A stretch of DNA of 8,346 nucleotides from Syntrophales bacterium (lineage in GTDB: Bacteria > Desulfobacterota > Syntrophia > Syntrophales > UBA8958), in the NCBI GenBank assembly GCA_023231165.1, contig JALNVY010000105.1, forward strand, positions 1-8,346, written 5' to 3'. The translations under genes were made by a program, and so were the position numbers. The notes beneath the pieces were generated by a model. That model worked only from the letters and a program-made list of their open reading frames with translations. It was not told where the DNA came from and searched no databases. Positions 1-5,735 of this stretch are shown piece by piece. Each line of letters starts with the position of its first letter. Positions within the stretch are counted from its first letter, which is position 1.

Positions 1-84
1 AAGAAGGCCCTGGCCATAGCCGTGAAAAACAACAAGACGGAGCAGCGGTATTCGCTGCTGAAGCAACGATTGATGGGGAATTAA
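1..84 (+). CDS. C-terminal tail of an unidentified protein (partial)
   Basis: The plus-strand frame beginning at base 1 is open for 27 codons and stops with TAA at 82-84. The visible tail is lysine- and glutamine-rich and ends in KQRLMGN. It has no recognisable motif, so the product cannot be named. The next gene starts 31 nt downstream with its own strong ribosome binding site, so the two are probably co-transcribed. The assignment as coding rests on the open frame, the position directly upstream of a same-strand gene, and the plausible charged composition. Confidence 0.55.
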   Translation, partial: KKALAIAVKNNKTEQRYSLLKQRLMGN

Positions 85-115
85 CCCCCTCAAAGCAAAG
101 AAAGGAGAGTTGAGA

Positions 116-946
116 ATGCAGGCAATGTTTAGCTTGACCCCGGCGGAGTCAAAACGATTGATCGGCAAGGGTGTGGCGGCCCTGCCCGAGATTCAGCATG
201 CCCAGAAGAACGGTTACCTCCTCGTAGGCAGGGGATCGACGAACGCCTACATTCTCGAGGAACTCCTCGGTAAAAAAATCAAGAAAGAGGGATATACGGC
301 GGGCCAGGTCATTAAAGGGGTGCTGTGCGTCCTCGGGGCAGAGGAAAGAACCAAACCGGTAACCTTCCATAAGGGTTCGCCCTTACCAGTTGAGCCGGGA
401 CAGGTTCTGGACAAACTCGGTGCCGGCGACATCCTGCTGAAAGGGGCGAATGCCATCGATGCGGACGGAAACGTGGGGGTGATCATGGCCAGTCCCGCAG
501 GTGGAACGATGGGGCAGTTTTACATGGCCTTGAAGGCCCGGGGGTTGGAGATCATCTATCCGGTGGGGCTCGAAAAGATGATTCCTTCCGTGGAAGCGGC
601 GGCGCAATTCGGGGGAACGGTAACCCTTGGCAAGACCATCGGCGCCCGTGCCGGCATGGCCTGTGTGGCCGACGGCAGGGTTTTCACGGAACTCGACGCC
701 ATTGAAACCCTCTTCGGCGTCTATGCCGTCCATTTTGCTTCCGGGGGTTGGGGAGGCGCGGAAGGCTGTGTGACCCTGGTGGTGGAGGGAGCGGACGCCA
801 AGGTGAATAAATGCATAAAATTCATCGAGCAGAAAATCAAGGGTGAACCGCCGCTGCCGGCCGCCAAGACCCCCTGCAAGACCTGCAACATACCCTGCAG
901 TTTTCAGGGAAAGGAACTGAAGCAGCTTCCCGATTATCTGAAATAA
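116..946 (+). CDS. Conserved-looking protein of unknown function with C-terminal CxxCxxxC cluster
   Basis: This is a 276-aa protein that I do not recognise. The ATG at 116 is preferred because AAAGGAGAG (101-109) sits just upstream at good spacing; a TTG six bases earlier would overlap that site. The sequence is glycine-rich and soluble-looking, with no signal peptide or membrane helix. Notable stretches are LLVGRGSTNAY near residue 36, GAGDILLKGANA near 102, ASPAGGTMGQF near 125, and FASGGWGGAEG near 208. The C-terminus carries PCKTCNIPCSFQGK, a CxxCxxxC cluster that could bind a metal or an Fe-S centre. The glycine-rich turns suggest a nucleotide- or cofactor-binding fold, but this is only inference. 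It follows the partial gene closely and ends at a hairpin, so it is probably the last gene of a plus-strand operon. Confidence 0.85.
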   Translation: MQAMFSLTPAESKRLIGKGVAALPEIQHAQKNGYLLVGRGSTNAYILEELLGKKIKKEGYTAGQVIKGVLCVLGAEERTKPVTFHKGSPLPVEPGQVLDKLGAGDILLKGANAIDADGNVGVIMASPAGGTMGQFYMALKARGLEIIYPVGLEKMIPSVEAAAQFGGTVTLGKTIGARAGMACVADGRVFTELDAIETLFGVYAVHFASGGWGGAEGCVTLVVEGADAKVNKCIKFIEQKIKGEPPLPAAKTPCKTCNIPCSFQGKELKQLPDYLK

Positions 947-950
947 ACGG

Positions 951-975
951 GATTCCCGCCGCCGCGGGAATGACA
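951..975 (+). repeat. dRS3-like palindromic repeat, copy 1 (possible terminator)
   Basis: Bases 952-971 read ATTCCC-N8-GGGAAT and form a perfect 8-bp stem (ATTCCCGC/GCGGGAAT) with a 4-nt loop, starting six bases after the upstream stop codon. A T-run follows at 978-982, so the hairpin could end transcription of the plus-strand gene. The same 20-base pattern recurs at 4578-4597, and a decayed form at 4640-4666. This marks it as a dispersed repeat as well as a potential terminator. The pattern resembles the Neisseria dRS3 element (ATTCCC-N8-GGGAAT); the resemblance is by sequence form only. Confidence 0.7.
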
Positions 976-989
976 ACTTTTTGGACAAA

Positions 990-1041
990 AGCATGGGGAC
1001 GCCGTAAATAATTCATTGATCAAATAGGGCGTCCCCGTGTT
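990..1041. terminator. Long inverted repeat between convergent genes, likely bidirectional terminator or REP-like element
   Basis: GGGGACGCC (995-1003) is exactly complementary to GGCGTCCCC (1028-1036). Pairing extends outward through CAT/GTG and beyond, with G-U wobbles, to roughly 14 bp. The 24-nt loop is AT-rich. A-rich sequence (987-990) precedes it and T-rich sequence (1040-1048) follows. It lies between the plus-strand gene ending at 946 and the minus-strand gene ending at 1046, where a bidirectional terminator is expected. The long unpaired loop is unusual for a simple terminator and fits a REP or MITE-type palindrome equally well. Confidence 0.6.
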
Positions 1042-1045
1042 TGCT

Positions 1046-2032
1046 TTATTCGTCATGAAAGGCAATTTCCGTTTTCCTGCACCGGATCCCCTGCCAGGTT
1101 TGCCGCCGTTTGAGTTCCCCGTCGATGTTGTTGAGGACCTCCATCTTGTTGACGGCCCAGGCTGGGCCGAGGAAGATGTCTTTATAGCCGTCGGCGGTCA
1201 ACCGCTGGATGACCATCTCCGGGGGGAGGATCTCGAGAATATCGCAGACGGTGGTCACGTATTCCTCTTTGGAGATCATGGAGATAGCGCCGCTTTCGTA
1301 AAGACTTCCCAGCACCGTGCCTTGCAAGGCTAAAAGAGAGTGAATCTTGATGCCCTGAATCGGCAGTCCGGCCAGGACCCGGGCCGTTCCCAGAATGTCT
1401 TCATGGGTTTCACCGGGCAGGCCGACGATGATGTGGACGCAGAGGAGGATGCCTCGACCTTGAATCCTCTGGACAGTGTCTAAAAAGATTTCCCTGTTGT
1501 GGCCCCGGTTGAGCAAGGTCAAGGTCCGGTCATGGATGGACTGAAGACCTAATTCCAGCCAGATATGATGGGTTTTTGCATAATTTTCCAGCAAATCGAG
1601 CACCGCATTGGGTACACAGTCCGGCCGGGTCCCGATGGACAAACCCAGGACGTCGGGTGGGGCAAGGGCCTCGTCATAGAGGTTTCTCAAGTGTTCCAGG
1701 TTCCCATAGGTGTTCGTAAATGTTTGAAAATAGGCGATGAATTTTCCGGCCTGACGGTGAACGGTATAGTAGGCCATGCCCTTGCGGATCTGTTCCGTGA
1801 CCGATGGCAGGGGCCCCGCCTGGCGAAGCTTCGATCCCCGGCCATCACAGTAGATACAGCCCCCCACCGCCGCCTGTCCGTCCCGGTTGGGGCAGGTGAA
1901 GCCGGCGTCGATGGGCAGCTTGTAGACCTTGCAGCCGAAGCGATTCCGCCAGAAGCTCTTCAGATCGTAGTAACGCTTGCTGTTATTCCAGAAGGCCGGT
2001 CGCGAGCTAACTACTTGATTAGTTGCAGACAT
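1046..2032 (-). CDS. Radical SAM protein, TIGR01212 family (YhcC/YtqA-like)
   Basis: This 328-aa protein has the family signature FTCPNRDG-x4-GGCIYC. Cys47, Cys59 and Cys62 supply the CX11CX2C spacing that this family uses for its [4Fe-4S] cluster instead of CX3CX2C. Later family blocks are GTRPDCVPN (about 136), LELGLQS (about 159), HIIVGLPGET (about 200) and KIHSLLALQGT (about 230). It should reductively cleave SAM to start radical chemistry in the cytosol. From memory, the B. subtilis relative YtqA has been tied to maturation of the wobble-uridine side chain of tRNA; E. coli YhcC is less clear. Its start codon lies inside the end of the upstream lipid kinase gene (14-nt overlap), so translation is probably coupled. 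It is the last gene of the minus-strand run and ends at the inverted repeat near 1028-1036. Confidence 0.93.
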   Translation of the reverse strand: MSATNQVVSSRPAFWNNSKRYYDLKSFWRNRFGCKVYKLPIDAGFTCPNRDGQAAVGGCIYCDGRGSKLRQAGPLPSVTEQIRKGMAYYTVHRQAGKFIAYFQTFTNTYGNLEHLRNLYDEALAPPDVLGLSIGTRPDCVPNAVLDLLENYAKTHHIWLELGLQSIHDRTLTLLNRGHNREIFLDTVQRIQGRGILLCVHIIVGLPGETHEDILGTARVLAGLPIQGIKIHSLLALQGTVLGSLYESGAISMISKEEYVTTVCDILEILPPEMVIQRLTADGYKDIFLGPAWAVNKMEVLNNIDGELKRRQTWQGIRCRKTEIAFHDE

Positions 2033-2984
2033 GATGCCCTTTCGATGAAGGATGCTTCATAATCACCCAAAGGGCTGAGGGTATGATGTCAATTGTGATG
2101 GGCAAAATCCCCGGCTGCTCTCCGTCCACATCAAGGAGCACGGGCTCTTGAGAAAAGGCCTCCACCTTCTTTCCGGTCAGGCAGGAAACTTCCTTTATCT
2201 TATTAATTTTGCCATTATAGAGCTTGGGAAGATGCCGAAATACCCCGGTCAGGCTGATATCTCCAATCACGGTGATATGAAACAGCCCATCATCGATAAC
2301 CGCACCGGGAGCGACCCGCATGCCCCCGCCATGGTACTGCCCATTAGCCACCGCGACGTTCCAGATTTTTATTTCCTCGTCGTAATGGTTATCTACCTTG
2401 AGGCGGATGGTCTTTTTCCCGTATGAAAGGATAGCGATCAGGGTTGACCAGATGAAGGATATAAAGGGGCCGAAGGCTTTGGTGGTTCTGTTGACCCGGG
2501 CGTCAACCTCCCCGCCGAGGCCGAAACTCGTGATGTTGTGGAAATAACGGGTGCTGGGGGCGTCCTGATGGTTCCGATAACGGAGGCGTCCAAGATCTAT
2601 CAGACGCGGATTGCCGTTACGGAGCGTGTCGAGAGATTTTTCAAGATCGCGGGGTATTGGTACGGTCTTCACGAAATCGCAACCCGTACCGTTGGGAATA
2701 AATCCCAACAGGGCGTCTTTCCTGATCGGCCCATTTTCGTCCATAAATCCGTTGACCACCTCATTGAGAGTACCGTCTCCGCCGACACAGACGATCACGT
2801 CGGCGCCGCCAAGGAGATGCGACTTGGCCATGCGGGTGGCGTCTCCCGGTCCCGATGTCAGGCAGGAAGTGAGGGTAGTCCCTAACTGGGCCTTGGCAGC
2901 GGTCTGAATGCGGGGCCACTCCCTGCCCGTGGCGCCGTTTCCCGAGTGGGGATTGACGATAAAGACAATTTTTTTAAAAGCCAT
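2019..2984 (-). CDS. Diacylglycerol kinase-family (YegS/BmrU-type) lipid kinase
   Basis: This 321-aa protein matches the DAGK catalytic family. NPHSG (11-15) starts the first strand. GGDGT (68-72), followed by LNEVVNG, is the ATP-binding signature. PNGTGCDF (about 97-104) corresponds to the conserved GTxNDFA block. GGGMRVAPGAVIDDGLF (about 218-234) is the C-terminal substrate-side motif. The length is normal for bacterial YegS/DgkB/BmrU proteins, which phosphorylate diacylglycerol or related lipid alcohols at the inner membrane face. The true lipid substrate cannot be read from sequence. The ATG at 2984 gives the NPxSG motif at the usual position. A GGGAG lies 12 nt upstream, a rather long spacing. 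It overlaps the downstream radical SAM gene by 14 nt and lies 95 nt after the alkyltransferase gene; that gap shows no gene. Confidence 0.93.
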   Translation of the reverse strand: MAFKKIVFIVNPHSGNGATGREWPRIQTAAKAQLGTTLTSCLTSGPGDATRMAKSHLLGGADVIVCVGGDGTLNEVVNGFMDENGPIRKDALLGFIPNGTGCDFVKTVPIPRDLEKSLDTLRNGNPRLIDLGRLRYRNHQDAPSTRYFHNITSFGLGGEVDARVNRTTKAFGPFISFIWSTLIAILSYGKKTIRLKVDNHYDEEIKIWNVAVANGQYHGGGMRVAPGAVIDDGLFHITVIGDISLTGVFRHLPKLYNGKINKIKEVSCLTGKKVEAFSQEPVLLDVDGEQPGILPITIDIIPSALWVIMKHPSSKGHHVCN

Positions 2985-3079
2985 AAAACAGATCCGCTCC
3001 CATCTGATTATTCATAATATCTGCAATGTGTTCACATTCCGCTTAACATAACTGCGATTCGACGCGATCCGGGAGCAGT

Positions 3080-3655
3080 TCAATATCTCCATATAGAGTG
3101 GGTGGCGACGTGCCCGGCGTCGCGGAAGGCCACACCTTCACTCTCCAGAAGCGTTCGCTTCATTTCCGGACCACCGCCATAGCCGCCCAGGGCGCCATCG
3201 GAACGGATAACCCGGTGGCAGGGGATGACAATGGGAAAGGGATTAGTCGCCTGGGCCATCCCTATAGCGCGGGCGCCGCGGGGACTTCCTATATGTTCCG
3301 CAATGAGCCTGTATGTGCTGACGCTGCCCCGGGGAATAGCGTAATCGGTACGCAGGACTTGCTGTTGAAAGGGGGAGCAAAAGTCAAGGTGCAACATATC
3401 GAGAGAAAACTGAATATCCGCACCGTTCAGGAAGGCCTCCATCTGATCAACGAGGATATCGATCTCCGGACAGGAAGAGGCGACTGCTTCAGGGAAGAAC
3501 TTCTCGACTGTCTGTCGGGCCGAGATTTCCGGATTGGATATCAGGATTTGACCGATTTTCGGTGTACCTCCGTAGATCGACCAAAGCACCGCCACGGGGC
3601 CAAAAGGGGTAGCGCGCAGACAGAAAGCAGGGGGATGGGTTTTTGTTTGTTTCAT
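3080..3655 (-). CDS. ogt: Methylated-DNA--protein-cysteine S-methyltransferase (Ogt/MGMT type)
   Basis: This suicide DNA-repair enzyme moves the alkyl group from O6-alkylguanine (or O4-alkylthymine) to its own cysteine. The active site is IPCHRVI with Cys146. The flanking family blocks are all present: the SPRGARAIGMAQATNPFPI stretch carrying the finger-loop arginine, then GALGGYGGG and KRTLLESEG. The N-terminal ~85 residues are the usual variable domain (FGPVAVLWS near 18). At 191 aa it is slightly longer than typical Ogt, with about 15 extra C-terminal residues after the LLESEG block. There is no AraC-like Ada domain, so it is the stand-alone form. The ATG at 3655 is preceded by AAAGG at close range. 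It lies 70 nt after the methyltransferase gene on the same strand. The symbol ogt is by type rather than proven orthology. Confidence 0.95.
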   Translation of the reverse strand: MKQTKTHPPAFCLRATPFGPVAVLWSIYGGTPKIGQILISNPEISARQTVEKFFPEAVASSCPEIDILVDQMEAFLNGADIQFSLDMLHLDFCSPFQQQVLRTDYAIPRGSVSTYRLIAEHIGSPRGARAIGMAQATNPFPIVIPCHRVIRSDGALGGYGGGPEMKRTLLESEGVAFRDAGHVATHSIWRY

Positions 3656-3692
3656 GCCTTTAACCTCGGGGTCCTACTGGTTATGGCCGGAA

Positions 3693-3707
3693 TACCGCCT
3701 TGCGGTA
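3693..3707. other. Small hairpin in the methyltransferase/ogt spacer
   Basis: TACCGC-CTT-GCGGTA is a perfect 6-bp stem with a 3-nt loop, in the 70-nt gap between two co-directional minus-strand genes. There is no T-run on the minus-strand side, so it is not a convincing terminator. It could be a processing or attenuation structure, or have no role. Confidence 0.3.
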
Positions 3708-3725
3708 CCGCGGCTGGTTCGACTG

Positions 3726-4532
3726 TTATTCCTTTTCACCAAAGGCCTTGAAAAAGGTGTAACAAAAAACACCGTCGTCCTCCGACGTCCGGTAGAGGTC
3801 TCTAATTCCTCTGTCAAAGTCGCCTTTTTCTACTATTCCCGCCGTAAGAGCAGCTTCGCGGACCCCTTCAATCATGGCCGTAAATGTCTTCCTGGTAAAG
3901 CCATCGACGAGTCCAGGTTTGCCGGCATCGACATATACCATGCGCGGGGAGACGCGCACGGATTTGTAACCTGCCTTGCACAAAAGTGGATAAAGTTCTC
4001 GCCCGATCATGGCGTTTCCTCCCACCCGCCGTTGCAGCTCTACCTGACATTGAATTGCCCGGTGCGCGGCTTCGCTATCCGGATGGAAATAGGCGGAACC
4101 GTGATCTCCTTCGATGACCGTGATGGTTCCCCCCGTCCTGAGAACATTCTTCAATAAATGCAGCGCCTCCATTGCTTGTGAAAGATGTTCCAGGACAAAA
4201 CAGACAAAAACATGGTCAAAAGACTTCGGTCCAAAGGGCAAGTTGAAGATATCCGCCTGTTGGAACCGAACATTTGTACAGCCTGCCGCTATAGTTTTTC
4301 TCTTGGCTTCCGCAACGGAGACGGCGGAAATATCGATGGAGGTGATCAGGGCGGCGGGGCTGTTCCGGGCCAGTGTGACGGTTTGCGCCGCCACGCCGCA
4401 ACCCGCTTCCAGAACGCGGCTTCCTGCAGGATACAAGGTATCGGAATGGAGCAACTCCATCAATGTGGAAGCCTGGTCCTGGAGGCGAATATTCTCTCTT
4501 GGATCGTAGCCGTGAACATATGCGTTCTTCAT
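3726..4532 (-). CDS. Class I SAM-dependent methyltransferase (Methyltransf_11/25-like)
   Basis: This 268-aa protein carries a Rossmann-fold methyltransferase core. Motif I is RVLEAGCGVAAQT (about 39-51) for SAM binding. SIDIS (Asp67) ends strand 2, QQADIFNLPF (Asp94) is the adenine-side block, and FDHVFVCFVLEHL (about 105-117) is motif IV. LRTGGTITVIEGD follows. The C-terminal ~120 residues, including YVDAGKPGLVDGFTRKTF, form the substrate-side region. Its substrate cannot be named; a small molecule is more likely than DNA or rRNA because no nucleic-acid motif such as NPPY is present. The ATG at 4532 is chosen over an upstream in-frame ATG at 4631. AGAGG sits 5 nt before it, and the longer form would only translate a repeat element (SRFRGN). 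It appears to head the minus-strand run of four genes. Confidence 0.9.
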   Translation of the reverse strand: MKNAYVHGYDPRENIRLQDQASTLMELLHSDTLYPAGSRVLEAGCGVAAQTVTLARNSPAALITSIDISAVSVAEAKRKTIAAGCTNVRFQQADIFNLPFGPKSFDHVFVCFVLEHLSQAMEALHLLKNVLRTGGTITVIEGDHGSAYFHPDSEAAHRAIQCQVELQRRVGGNAMIGRELYPLLCKAGYKSVRVSPRMVYVDAGKPGLVDGFTRKTFTAMIEGVREAALTAGIVEKGDFDRGIRDLYRTSEDDGVFCYTFFKAFGEKE

Positions 4533-4571
4533 AGTTCCTCTTTTGTTGAGACCTTTGGAAAATACCCCCGT

Positions 4572-4600
4572 ATTGTTATTCCCGCGAAATCGGGAATCAA
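4572..4600 (-). promoter_or_regulatory. Weak candidate promoter for the minus-strand operon, inside repeat copy 2
   Basis: On the minus strand TTGATT (4600-4595) and AACAAT (4577-4572) are separated by exactly 17 bases, each matching the sigma-70 consensus at four of six positions. It lies about 40 nt before the methyltransferase start codon. The spacer is the repeat palindrome itself, so the match may be coincidence. Confidence 0.2.
4573..4598 (-). repeat. dRS3-like palindromic repeat, copy 2
   Basis: Bases 4578-4597 read ATTCCC-N8-GGGAAT, the same 20-base pattern as copy 1. They form a 7-bp stem with a 6-nt loop. In the minus orientation the flanks also match copy 1 closely (GATTCCC... GGGAATAACAA against ...GGGAATGACAAC), so the repeat unit extends beyond the palindrome. 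It lies about 40-65 nt upstream of the methyltransferase start. Confidence 0.7.
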
Positions 4601-4639
4601 GAAAGTCTAGAAAAGACTGCATTATGAACATTAAGCTTC

Positions 4640-4666
4640 GATTTCCTGCTTTCGCGTGAATGACAA
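4640..4666 (+). repeat. Decayed repeat copy 3, inverted relative to copy 2
   Basis: GATTTCC-TGCTTTCG-CGTGAATGACAA resembles the unit at 951-975 with several substitutions and one extra base, so the palindrome no longer pairs well. It is in plus orientation, 41 nt from copy 2, which is in minus orientation. The pair therefore forms an outward TTGT...ACAA inverted arrangement (4573-4666), like paired REP units. Confidence 0.5.
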
Positions 4667-4765
4667 TTTACCACGTTTCCACAGAAATTCAAAGGTCACT
4701 TGTTGCCTAACAGGCACGGATGCAAGGCAGCGGAGTTCTCGCCCGAATTAAACTCTTTTCGGCAT

Positions 4766-4852
4766 TCACATTGCTATTACTGACTGAGCTTGTGAATAGG
4801 AGAATAGAACCTGCACCATAATCATTGTCCCCAACAGAACAGTGTTCTTCAT
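4766..4852 (-). CDS. Possible 28-aa secreted peptide or broken exported-protein gene
   Basis: The ATG at 4852 is preceded by GAGG at 8-nt spacing, and the frame stops with TGA at 4766-4768. The peptide starts MKNTVLLGTMIMVQVLFSYS, a basic residue followed by a hydrophobic core, and then has SQAQS, which looks like a signal peptidase I site. Only a handful of residues would remain after cleavage. Either it is a tiny secreted peptide or the front end of a gene truncated by frameshift. The next frame stays open for some 20 codons, to the GTTAGGC at 4705-4711. It lies within the cassette-like segment, 84 nt past the pyrimidine dimer glycosylase stop. Confidence 0.35.
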   Translation of the reverse strand: MKNTVLLGTMIMVQVLFSYSQAQSVIAM

Positions 4853-4936
4853 CTAAGGATCCTCATTTTTCCCAGCATTTTCAGAACAATCTTGATTTCG
4901 AACCTTTTGCTCTTCCATCCTGCTTTATAACGTCAT

Positions 4937-5395
4937 TTAGCGCGTCCGCTGGGGCGTCTTCCTCGGCTGCGTGATCTCCCACTCTGCCACCGGGCCGGAA
5001 ACAATGTGAAACAAGGGGTGCGTTTCGGGACGAGAAGAGGAGTCCAGTCCGGCGAGCCACAACGGCGCACGGACTCGCAGTTTCGCTTTGAGATGTGCCC
5101 ACTCGTAATTGAGTTGTCCACGAGTGACCACAATAGGCTCGACGCAGCCAATAGATGCTATTTTCGTTACGTCGAAACAGTAACCACGCCGGGTGGCTTC
5201 GGCATGAATGGCTTGCAAATAGGAGGAGCTCGATTCCAAGGGCGACGGAGAGTTACGGAAACGAATTAGTTGGGGATGGCATGTGTAACCACTGGTTTTC
5301 CCGCCAAGAACCGCTTGTGCCAGCAATGCTTCACGCCAGAGCGCGACAAGGCCGCGAGCGTCCAAGTATTTAGGGTGTAGTGTCCAAAGGCGCAT
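4937..5395 (-). CDS. Pyrimidine dimer DNA glycosylase / endonuclease V-like protein (PF03013)
   Basis: The 152-aa product begins MRLWTLHPKYLDARGLVALW and continues REALLAQAVLGG, the typical opening of bacterial proteins annotated as T4 endonuclease V-like. Phage enzymes of this type excise UV-induced pyrimidine dimers and nick the abasic site. Glu22 in LWRE corresponds to the catalytic glutamate of the YRE motif in the phage enzyme. HPQLIRF (about 44-50) and YLQAIHAEATRRGY (about 62-75) are further family blocks. The phage catalytic Thr2 is not conserved: Met1 falls at that position. The ATG at 5395 has AAGGAAG 6 nt upstream. The same frame is open further upstream but there belongs to another gene remnant. 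The tail TPQRTR is basic. It lies in the attC-flanked segment, so it may be a mobile cassette gene, and its start overlaps a decaying upstream frame by 26 nt. Confidence 0.85.
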   Translation of the reverse strand: MRLWTLHPKYLDARGLVALWREALLAQAVLGGKTSGYTCHPQLIRFRNSPSPLESSSSYLQAIHAEATRRGYCFDVTKIASIGCVEPIVVTRGQLNYEWAHLKAKLRVRAPLWLAGLDSSSRPETHPLFHIVSGPVAEWEITQPRKTPQRTR

Positions 5396-5706
5396 TACCC
5401 ACTTCCTTAGGTGTAATTCCCTCTCCGGAGGCACTCCGGGGCATAGACGACTCTCGGTCGAACCTGTGCTGAAGCCACAAGAGGGCCGCGCCGATGATGG
5501 GAATCGCAATGTCCGTGTAGAAGATGACTCCGGCTCGCCTATTTCTGCTCCACTGATTCTAAAATGCTCCTTGATCGGCACGGGAGCCGCCACCTTGACG
5601 TTCAATGTCCCTGGGAACAGGTCTTCTCCAATACATCAGGTTAATTAGTCATGCGCTGTCGAAAGCGACCAAGTCCACTCTGGACGCGGCCTTCCAGGAA
5701 CATCAT
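5370..5706 (-). pseudogene. Broken DUF120 (CTP-dependent riboflavin kinase-like, PF01982) gene
   Basis: The start ATG at 5706 has GGAG 8 nt upstream and encodes MMFLEGRVQSGLGRF, then stops at TAA (5641-5643) after 21 residues. Frame 1 continues beyond the stop as PDVLEK. One base out of step, DLFPGTLNVKV and then PVPIKEHFRISGAEIGEPE follow (to about 5520). EGxVxSGLG followed by xPxGTLNxK is the hallmark order of archaeal riboflavin kinases such as MJ0056 (EGEVVSGLGEGRYF... YEGTLNLKL). A second frame change near 5525 would lead into VIFYTDIAIPIIG... ending at TAA 5370-5372. The summed length of about 112 codons is close to the family's roughly 130 aa. So one nonsense codon and two frame changes disable it, unless these are sequencing errors. 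It begins right after the attC-like site at 5736-5822, which is where a cassette gene should begin. Confidence 0.6.
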
Positions 5707-5735
5707 TGCAGCGGCTCCATTTCTGCCTCTCTTAC

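Noticed and set aside
383..994. Long minus-strand open frame opposite the 276-aa gene
   Set aside because: It is antisense to a gene with better codon pattern and ribosome binding site. Its N-terminal SFPRRRESR is just the translated palindromic repeat.
3098..3751. 217-codon plus-strand frame opposite ogt
   Set aside because: The opposite strand carries clear alkyltransferase motifs, and this frame has no recognisable domain.
4533..4631. N-terminal extension of the methyltransferase
   Set aside because: The added 33 residues include LDSRFRGNN, a translation of repeat copy 2. The downstream ATG has a good ribosome binding site.
4853..4936. attC-like site just after the endonuclease V-like stop codon
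   Set aside because: The stop context is GCTAAAT, lacking AAC, and no symmetric arms were found.
5396..5605. 70-residue N-terminal extension of the endonuclease V-like protein
   Set aside because: This part of the frame encodes a DUF120-like fragment and then low-complexity out-of-frame sequence; the family starts at MRLW.
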